Source of the DNA: Bactericera cockerelli
Lineage: Eukaryota > Arthropoda > Insecta > Hemiptera > Triozidae
Direction: 5' to 3'
NCBI GenBank assembly: GCA_024516035.1
Contig: CM044959.1
Coordinates: 35,528,738-35,592,737 of the forward strand
DNA length: 64,000 nucleotides
A program made the position numbers and the translations under genes. Positions 34,979 through 64,000 of the stretch are shown piece after piece. Numbering within the stretch: position 1 is the stretch's first letter; every line of letters starts with the position of its first letter. The notes beneath the pieces were generated by a model. The model was given only the letters and a program-made list of their open reading frames with translations. It did not search any database and was not told where the DNA came from.

Positions 34979-35188
34979 CCTGACAGAGGGGCCCTATCCA
35001 GCGCTGGTCAATGCACTTGATCTTGCAGAGACGCGTGTAATGCGTGAAGCCCGGGCCTGGAAACTGCGCCGTGAACTTGACCTCGGAGAAGGTGCGGAAG
35101 TCAGGGGTGGAATTACGGCGGGCCAGGACCCGAGTCTGGTTCAGGGACAGCTCGGGCGGGGGGCACCCGGTGCCGGGCGTCTGGATGT
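34979..35188 (-). CDS. Sushi/CCP-like protein, internal exon (upstream)
   Basis: On the minus strand, acceptor TTCCGCAG|ACATCC opens 69 codons and the exon ends GTCAGG|GTGAGT. The product segment starts IQTPGTGCPPPELSLNQTR and ends THYTRLCKIKCIDQRWIGPLC. The C-PPP start and the C-x-x-x-C...W-x-G-P-x-C end match the layout of a complement-control (sushi) module, so the protein is probably secreted or cell-surface. A GC-rich, strongly coding composition sets it off from its surroundings. Hikaru-genki-like synaptic-cleft proteins are one possibility, from memory only. Upstream exons must lie at higher coordinates, among the Nup93 exons on the other strand or beyond. Confidence 0.65.
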
Positions 35189-35541
35189 CTGCGGAATGAG
35201 AAGAGGAACAGAGAAGTTCGAGTCAGATGGATACAGGCAAATTGAAATGAAGGGTGTGGTTTAAATAAGATCGTTATGCCTGGTTGCAGCAGAGTCGCTC
35301 AGTGCTAAATTTTTCCCAAATTTCGACAGAAAGCTACTGCTCTTTCACTGTAAAAAGGCTCGTGGGAGAATGCTCTAGGGAGTCTAGGGGCTTAGGCATT
35401 ATCACCTCTTCTGATGAAACTTTATTTTTCTTTTCTTATGTACATAATTATATATTTTGTATTATTTCTTTGATTTTATTTATTTAATTTGATTGAAAAT
35501 GTTTGTTAATAATATTACGACGGACAAAATTAGGAGACTTA

Positions 35542-35625
35542 GGGCCAAATTATGAAACAGAATTAAATTTAAGATAAACCAGACAAAACAGCTCTAATCA
35601 GTTAATTAGTTTCATAACCCTGATT
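35542..35625. mobile_element. Short M2-like MITE remnant
   Basis: GGGCCAAATTATGAAACAGA at the left repeats the M2 terminus (12506). A degenerate complement AGTTTCATAACCCT lies about 70 bp away. It sits about 220 bp upstream of the Nup93 start codon. Confidence 0.5.
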
Positions 35626-35846
35626 AAAGTGATCGCTAAATAAGTTCTCTTATCAGTAACTTATTTCAACTGTCTTGGGATTTTCAGCCAGTTACTGAGC
35701 CATCCAAAGTAAAATTTTGTAGTTTGTTCTTCCTGATCTCACACCCTCTACTTCCTCTCTCATTGACCTTACTTGTAAATAAAACATACTTCCTTTGTTC
35801 ATTTTTATCTTTTTCACTTGTGTATTCCTGTCAGTTCTATTAAAGT

Positions 35847-57498
<21,652 letters not shown>

Positions 57499-57677
57499 AC
57501 CTTGTGCACGTAGACCTTCATCTTTGTGCGTGAAAGAGAATTTGTAAGAACTATTTATCAAGTTTATTTTCGTGTCCAATCTGACCTACAAGATGACAAA
57601 AAATACTTTCAGTTTCTTTTTCTAAGCTCTTTCTAAAATTGCAGATATGATTCTTACTTATTTGTAAAGAATTTTGA

Positions 57678-57683
57678 AATAAA
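57678..57683 (+). terminator. Polyadenylation signal of Nup93
   Basis: AATAAA about 180 bp after the stop codon, the first canonical signal downstream. Confidence 0.55.
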
Positions 57684-57699
57684 GGGGCAATATTTTTGA

Positions 57700-58765
57700 A
57701 TGAATTCAGATTAAAATTTTCAAAGTTATAAAATCAGCTATACCTAAGAGGAAAATTGAAGGTACTTGTTTATTTTGAACATCAAAGTCTTTCTTCAAAA
57801 CTGTCGCTTTTATAAAGCAGGGATGCAAAACAATACTGCTACCATAAAAAATACAAAATGTTTCTACAATCTGTTGGTTTTTTTAAAAGTATCTCTGTTA
57901 ACTGTTGATGTTCTAATTCTAACAATGAGGAAATGTTTGTTTTTTGTTATTCTTTTTATTCTCTTTTTCCTCAACAAAAGACATGGTTCCTTGCTCTAGA
58001 AAAAGATACATCTGGATTTCTCATGTACGAAAAAAAAACGATGATAGACGATATATTTTATTCTCTACTCTTACAGTTGAGAAAAGTTTTTATAAATCCA
58101 CTCTAAAGGTACATAGATGTGCCGACATTGTTATGTTTTATATGTCTTATTCATTATTTTAATATCAAAGTTTATAGTGTGGCCCATTTCTCCAAGCCCA
58201 GTCCTTGAATGATTATTTTTAGTTCAACAAATAAAGTTGCGTTATTGTTAAGCTTTAGTAATGTGAACGAATTTTCTATTAGTGAAAAATAATAAATAAT
58301 GTTGCATTTATTTTGTACACTTTTGAATAGGTAAATGAATTTAATAAGGTATAGTTTTGTAAACCAAAGAAAGAAAAACTCTATAAGAACAAAATCATAG
58401 AATAGTGGTTTTCTTTTAAAATTATCACCCTGTACACATTCGACACACCAGGCTACTCCATTAGAATCATAGCAAGATAAAAGATGTTCGCCATTATTTA
58501 CAAAATACATCCTTGAAATACATCACCCCCATCCACCAACCCTTCGTCCTCTGTTTTCTCTCTTTTCAAAACATAAACATCAAAAGTTTTCATTCAGATG
58601 AGCACAAATAATTGGGAAAACTCTCGACGACTGTTCTCTGGGAAATCATCATCAATTTCCCGCAACAACACATTGGGAGAAACAGTGCGAGGAAATCCGG
58701 AGAGAAAAAAAGTTTTGTTATCCAGGTATGTGACAAATGATTATTTGTGTGTCACAAATTGGTTT
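57700..58765. other. Gene-free spacer
   Basis: AT-rich, ORFs below 115 codons without motifs. Confidence 0.4.
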
Positions 58766-58769
58766 TCCT

Positions 58770-58950
58770 GCTCCAGCTCCTCCTCAATCCCCTCCCCTTA
58801 CTCCTCATAATCTTCCTTCTCTTATAACTCCTACTCCGTCTTCCCCCCCGCATACCTTTTCTTCCTGTTTATCCTCCATTTTCTATACCTTATCCTTCTT
58901 CTTATTTCTCCTCCTTCTCTTCCACTTTTCCAGCACGTGATGTGACATTT
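58770..58950. repeat. Pyrimidine-rich tract
   Basis: CTCCTCC/CTTCTTC-rich for about 180 bp. Confidence 0.7.
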
Positions 58951-59572
58951 TCCAAAACTTCTCGCTCTCGCCATTCTCCTCCTTGGTTCATTCGTCCTGA
59001 CAATGATTCCTTTTGTTTTCCTTAATTGCTTTTGCTCGAAAAGTTTCCCGCTAATCCATTCTCGCAGAGTCTAATTCAGTTCCCATCAGTGTCCTAGATT
59101 TGGTTTGAACAACGCATTGTCATTGACACGCGATAACTTAAGAAGATTTGTTGAATATTTCTATTGAAATTTGATGTCGATTGTGACATAACAAGTGACT
59201 TGTCGAAAATTTGTTGCAGCTCAATAGTGAATGACTTTGGTTTTTTCTTTAATCAAACCAAACTAATTATTTTACAAGTGTACCTTAATATTTGAGGACA
59301 ATGTCACGGGTTTCACATAGATTTTAATCATAATTTATTTTCATATTTTTTTTCTTTAAATACCACAGTCAAATTTGAACAGCTACCTGAAATACCCCTC
59401 TGATGGACGGAGAATTGAGGAAAAAATACTTTTAAAATGTTATGTTCTCTTTTGGATGGCATGGTAAATGAAGATTCCTTCTTTTGGGTTTACGGAGATT
59501 ATTGAGATTTTAATTTGGAACTCAAGAAGCATGGTTAGGTAAAGCCTTAATCTTCTAAATCTGCGAGATCTA

Positions 59573-59701
59573 GGGCGGAATTAATAGACAACATCAATAA
59601 CTTAAGTCGTTGGTAAGTGTCGATTTTCCCTATCTTACACAGTACGCAATCCGTGACTTAACGCCACAGAGGTATTACAAAAACGTCTATTAATTCCGCC
59701 C
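59573..59701. mobile_element. 129-bp MITE M1, copy D
   Basis: Inverted orientation relative to copy A and nearly identical to it. CTA duplications at 59570-59572 and 59702-59704. It sits inside an otherwise open frame. Confidence 0.85.
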
Positions 59702-59703
59702 CT

Positions 59704-59970
59704 AGTATTTTAAGATATGACAATGAAAACATTACTGAAAAAGTCACTACACTCTTAGAGGATTCAAGATTATCAAGCATAAAAAATGAAATTGTTAGAA
59801 GAAACAAAGTTGATAGTAAAATGGAGATTTTTGTTTTAATATTAAAAGATCCTCCACAGGGTTTTGCTACACAAATTAATGTCATTATTAAAGAAGGTAC
59901 TTTTGAGCTCCTGGAGGCACATCAAGCTACAGACCTACGTTCTACAGGCTACATGAGTACAAACTTTTGA
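59704..59970 (+). CDS. Open frame interrupted by a MITE, unknown product
   Basis: 88 codons without a stop, lacking an initial ATG. The translation has balanced composition (ENITEKVTTLLEDSRLSSI, then KMEIFVLILKDPPQGFATQ, then KEGTFELLEAHQATDLRSTG). Removing the M1 MITE and one CTA joins it in frame to a few upstream codons before a TAA. It may be an exon or gene fragment, or a retroelement piece. I do not recognise it. Confidence 0.3.
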   Translation, partial: SILRYDNENITEKVTTLLEDSRLSSIKNEIVRRNKVDSKMEIFVLILKDPPQGFATQINVIIKEGTFELLEAHQATDLRSTGYMSTNF

Positions 59971-59974
59971 TTTC

Positions 59975-60262
59975 ATTAGCTCCTGTCAGATAGTCTTCGT
60001 CTTGAAGCGCCTTCCTACTTGACTTTCTTGTTGTTGTAAACTACACCGAGTTTTGATGGTCTCTAACTGAGTTAGAAGGAACTAAATAGATCCTGCGTGT
60101 TGTGTCTCCTGTTTCATTTTAGCATTCAGAAGAGATCTTAGCACAGAATATATCCAACTTGTCCAGACCGACGTGCTTTCACTAAATGTTCTCATGGGGG
60201 AGTGGGGACAAACCAGCATTAGGTCTTTTGCTTTTTTCTTTGTTCAAAAGTCATCTTCAAGT
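59975..60262. other. Spacer
   Basis: Nothing recognised. Confidence 0.4.
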
Positions 60263-60415
60263 AACCGACCTCAGTAGCTTGAACGATAAACCGGGGAACT
60301 CGTAACCTGGAGTTCGGTGGTTCAAGTCCCGTTTTCAGCGTAGATTCAGTATAGCAAGTTTGAGTAATTGTGATACCGCGAAATTGATTTACACAAATAT
60401 GATAACTTAAGTCAT
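60263..60415 (+). mobile_element. tRNA-like SINE (family T4), best copy
   Basis: AACCGACCTCAGTAGCTTGA, then CTCGTAACCTGGAGTTCGG, then GGTTCAAGTCCCG (B box) and the body GCAAGTTTGAGTAATTGTGA. Confidence 0.7.
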
Positions 60416-60743
60416 TTTTAGGTTTTCCAGGTCATCCTGTATGACAATTCTCGGTGTTCTAAAGTGTGAACAAATATTGAGTTCTTGTTTGTTTTAATCA
60501 TCTACTTTCAATGGAAATCATCAAGCTATGTAGTTGGTTAGTTAAGGTATTCTTCTTGAATTTTTTTTTTTTAATTTGAAGATTTTCTTTCAACATTATA
60601 CATACCTGTAAGATATGCAAACAATACAAATAAAAAGAGCACAAGCAAAAGAAATCCTTCTTTTATCACTTTCCATTATGGTATTTTTCCTTTTTAATAC
60701 CTTATTTACCTTTTTTCTTTATTTGTCCTATACTAGAAAAAAA

Positions 60744-61095
60744 CAGCCTCCGTGGCGTAATGGTTGTGACTACTGCCCGTAGTCCAGAGTTCCTGAGTTC
60801 AACTCCCGCTGGGGCAGACTTTTCGAAGAAAATTCTGTTCCATCCAAACACGTGAGGCTGCCATTTCCGGCCCTACCCAGCTGGGTGAGGTTAATGTGGG
60901 TAGCTGGTACGATTCCCAGCGAATGGAGGGTAAAACCCCGTCCTAATCCAGGACGTTAAATCAAACAGAATCGTTGGCGTTAGGAAGGGCATCCAGCCGT
61001 AAAAAATGTGCCAAAACCAATCAACCTCAACCATGAGGTTGAACAACGTCGACCCTGCTTGAGCGGGATAAGACAGAGAAAAAGAAGAAGACTAA
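60744..61095 (+). mobile_element. tRNA-headed SINE (S1) sharing the 5S-SINE body
   Basis: The head CAGCCTCCGTGGCGTAATGG has an A-box layout, and GAGTTCAACTCCC is the B box. The next segment (GGGTGAGGTTAATGTGGGTA, then CAGCGAATGGAGGGTAAAAC) is shared with the 5S-headed SINE at 45453. The 3' part has GGCGTTAGGAAGGGCATCCA, GTGCCAAAACCAATC and a purine-rich end. Length is about 350 bp. No target duplication identified. Confidence 0.75.
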
Positions 61096-61194
61096 GAAAA
61101 GAACGTTATCACGGTATTTGTGAGCCTTACATTCTTATTTCTCTTTCTTCTAATTTATCATATATTATGACTTTTTTGTACCTCTTTCAATTAT

Positions 61195-62170
61195 TTTAGC
61201 TCCATCCTTACCTTTTGTTCTTTTTTCTCTCTTTCACCTTTGTGAACCTCTTTAATTTCTTATATCTCTTAAACTTCCTTTTATTTCTTCTTCTGTTCTT
61301 TTCCTCATTGTGTCTCTCTTCTTCTTCCTATTTAACATCTGTCTTGCCTCCCTACCTGCTTATGACTCTCTCCCTTCTCGTGCTGTGAATAATTCGAAAG
61401 TTTTCAAATTGAGCAGCCAAGTTGCCTCCTGGAGGTGAATCCTCCTGTTCTCAACTACATTGCTCCTCCAAGTCCTCCGGCTATTCCGCCGCCACATCAC
61501 AAAGTTTCTACCTCCAGTTTACCTCAATTTTCATATTAATATTCTCTTTCTCGACAACTTTTCTCATATCTTTTTATGCTTATTTTGCCTCTTTCTTTTT
61601 TGTCTTTGTAGGAATTTTTATCTCTCTCTCTCTCTCTCTCTATCTTTATCCATCTCTTTTATTTCTAGATATCTTATCTCTTTCTCCTCCCGCGTAATCC
61701 CTCTCTTCTAGTTTATTTACTTCGAAGTCTACAATGCTGCTTCTAACCTTTCCCAAGTTTTTTTCGTACATAATTATTTTTTCTCTCTTTTTTTTCATTC
61801 TCTTTATCTTTTTTTTTTTACATTCTCACTCTTCTTTACTTTCTATGTCTCTAGCATTACTCTAACTTACTTTTCTCTGTGTCTTTTTCCTTTTCTTAGC
61901 ATATTCTTCATTACTATATTCCTCTTAGTACCTCTCTCTCTCTCATACCAAAATTTTTCTTCTCTTTTTTATTTATTCTCTTCACCACTCCTACTCTCCT
62001 CTCCTGCTTAAACCTCTAGGTACTTTCTCCATTTTTCACAAATTTATAATTCTTCTTTGCATTGCTTTTCTTCTCATCTCCTTTTTCCTCCTCATTTTTC
62101 CTATTTTCTGCAAAACATTTCCTTCCTCCCACTCCCTTCTTTCTTCGTCTTTATCTTTCATTTCAAAAAG
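61195..62170. repeat. Pyrimidine-rich tract, about 1 kb
   Basis: C/T-dominated, with (CT)n at 61621-61640. It follows the purine-rich end of the S1 SINE. The ORFs from 61422 and 61460 are artefacts. Confidence 0.8.
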
Positions 62171-62204
62171 TTTTCTCCCAGAGTTTCAATTTCACACTCA
62201 AATT

Positions 62205-63145
62205 AAACAAGTGAATGGGAAAGACTTGCAGGAAAGGGGATGAAAGGGGGATGAAAGACAGTGAGGAGAATGAGAGAGACAGTTTGGAAGAGAAGGAATG
62301 AGAGACATGAGGGGATGGAGAAGAGAAAGGGAGAATCAAAAGTGAGGGGACTGAAAAGAGTTAGAAGGGACATATGAAAGAGAGAGAGAGGACGACAAGA
62401 GAAAACTGGAGCTGGCGAGGGTAGAAGGACATATCATTGAAAGAGAGAGAGAGAAGGGGAGGAAAAAAGGAGAGAAAAAAGAGAAAGAGAGTCTAACAGA
62501 GAGGTAGAAGGGAATATATTTGAAAGAGGGAGAGAGACAAGAAAGTGAGCGATGGAGCGATTGAAGGCGGTGGTACGGAGTGAGCGAGAGGTATGAAGAC
62601 AGAGATAATGAGAGCGAGTAAAAGAGAGATAGATGGAGAGGAAAAGATGTGAGAAAGGAAGGAGAGCGACAAGAGAGATAAATAGGTGGGTAAGTGAGAA
62701 AAATAAGCAAGGGAGGTATATAGAGAGATAAGTAAGAGGAGCTGAGAGAGAGAGTTAGAGGTAGTGTTGGTACAGAAATATGCTGGGGGAAAAGAAAGTA
62801 AGAGGTGTGTAAGTAAAACAGAGAAGGGGAGAAAAAGAGAGGTGGAAAGGAAAGAAAGAGTTGGAGAAGAGAGTAAGAGAGAGTGGTGGTAGGGAGAAAG
62901 GGAACGTAGAGAGAGGGGGGAGAAAGAAGAAAGAGAAGGGGGAGAATTACTCTCTAGGAGTTGTGGTAGAGAGATAAACAGAGAGGAGGGAGAGATAGAG
63001 AGAAGGGGGAAAGGAAAGAAGAGAAATAAGATGAAAGAGAAAGAGAAAGAGAACAGAGAGGTAGAAGGAGAGATTAAAAGAGAAGGAATAGGTACGAGAA
63101 GGGATAGCAACAGAAAGGGGAGAAAGAGTTATGTTTAGAAACGAG
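62205..63145. repeat. Purine-rich tract, about 0.94 kb
   Basis: G/A-dominated, directly facing the pyrimidine tract. It yields spurious minus-strand ORFs of 124 and 205 codons. Confidence 0.85.
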
Positions 63146-63150
63146 AGAAT

Positions 63151-63152
<2 letters not shown>

Positions 63153-63190
<38 letters not shown>

Positions 63191-63445
63191 AGTTCACGCT
63201 TTTATTCGTAGCCATGAACAGGGCTACTGTAGACGCTTGTGGGTTGTGTACCTGCCCATCGTAGTATGCCCTTGATGGGCGAGAAGACAAATACTTCCCA
63301 TTAGTCTGGGTCAACACGACGCACGAAGGTATCCTTCAACATTGTAACAAATTAGAATACAATTTTGTCGCGCGGGGTTGAACCGGACTTCCGCATGGGA
63401 GCGAGTGCTTAACACTGATAATCGCGCGCTCATTCACATGAGGAA
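63153..63445 (-). mobile_element. tRNA-derived SINE with a 32-bp tail
   Basis: T32 at 63153-63184 is the poly-A tail on the minus strand. The right side, in reverse complement, reads CGCGCGATTATCAGTGTTAAG and then CCGGTTCAACCCCGCGCGAC with a clear B box (GGTTCAACCCC). Length is about 290 bp. The long tail suggests a young insertion. Confidence 0.7.
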
Positions 63446-63449
63446 AATG

Positions 63450-63930
63450 ATACTTAGTAATGTGCGCTCATTAGAAAAAGAAAAGAAATTAGATTTAACT
63501 TCAGTTTTTTAACTAAACTAATTTCTATTTCATCATCTTTTCGAGAAATAAAAGTATTTCTACCTCAGAATAAAATACATATTGTACATATTAGTTTTAT
63601 TGTCTACGTAAAAATTGGGTAAGATGTACGGCAATGTCTCTGTGTGCAGTAAGGAGTTAGGGATAGGAAAAATTAATTTAGGGCGATGCCTCGGGCCGTA
63701 ATTTGGCTGCAATGCCTGTGTAGATTTTTAAATATTTTATTTCATCCTAGGTTTATTTTGTAAATAACTCTTCTTAATTCTCACCTCTTCCACCATACAT
63801 TATTCTTAACACTATGTATACGTATTACGTATCTACCTATACCTTTCCAAATTCTAAATGGTATTTTGGTTGTCCTGTAATCTGGAAGACCATTTAACCC
63901 CAGAATAAAGCCCTTAATTTAGATAGCAGG
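63450..63930. other. Gene-free spacer
   Basis: AT-rich, nothing recognised. Confidence 0.4.
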
Positions 63931-64000
63931 TTAACCCTAGATTGGTAGATATCCGTCATTTTGACGGACACATGGGAGGAACGGATTTTTTCTCCTCTTT
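63931..64000. mobile_element. Left terminus of a piggyBac-like element
   Basis: TTAA followed by CCCTAGATTGGTAG and an internal palindrome CCGTCATTTTGACGG. CCCTAGA after TTAA matches the start of the canonical piggyBac terminal repeat, and a nearby internal repeat ending GACG..CATG is also typical. The element runs past the window, so its coding content is unknown. Confidence 0.6.

Noticed and set aside
62336..63110. Minus-strand ORFs of 124 and 205 codons
   Set aside because: Low-complexity translation of a purine tract in two overlapping frames.

Overview
The window is eukaryotic nuclear DNA, almost certainly from an insect. The evidence is AT-rich sequence, spliced genes with GT/AG introns, abundant (GA)n/(TC)n and poly-A/T tracts, and a dense load of SINEs, truncated LINEs and short DNA transposons. 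A hemipteran such as a planthopper fits the general texture, but that is an impression and was not tested.

Three gene loci can be supported. (1) A three-exon plus-strand gene at 19525-22749 encodes a PC-esterase (PCED1/FAM113, SGNH-hydrolase) protein of about 390 residues. (2) An eleven-exon plus-strand gene at 35847-57498 encodes a divergent Nup93 nucleoporin. Its exon 8 carries a large repeat-rich insertion, and exons 8 and 10 carry frame breaks. (3) Two minus-strand exons, 34979-35188 and 31394-31494, belong to a secreted-type sushi/CCP-like protein. Its missing 5' exons must lie to the right, so it is interleaved with Nup93. Weaker coding candidates are a two-exon small ORF at 15750-16260 and an open frame at 59704-59970 cut from its upstream part by a MITE.

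The rest is mobile and repetitive DNA. From left to right: 1-12500 holds a hAT element with a perfect 8-bp target duplication, a LINE 3' relic, long purine/pyrimidine tracts and a 129-bp MITE. 12500-19500 holds a nested MITE pair and inverted repeats. 19500-27000 holds PCED1 with a retroposon and a piggyBac-type MITE in its second intron, then a 1.1-kb terminal-inverted-repeat element. 27000-31300 holds a minisatellite, a 5'-truncated LINE with exact target duplications, and a duplicated hairpin. 31300-35200 holds the sushi exons among SINEs and pyrimidine tracts. The Nup93 introns hold a mariner relic, a 5S-rRNA-derived SINE, tRNA-derived SINEs and MITEs. 58000-64000 holds a MITE, two SINEs, a 2-kb pyrimidine/purine switch, another SINE and the left end of a piggyBac element running off the window.

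The most notable signals are: a SINE with a complete 5S rRNA head whose body is shared with a tRNA-headed SINE 15 kb away; the expanded repeat insertion in Nup93; the interleaved opposite-strand genes; and a recurrent link between SINE 3' ends and long purine tracts. Coordinates of repeats without target duplications are approximate.
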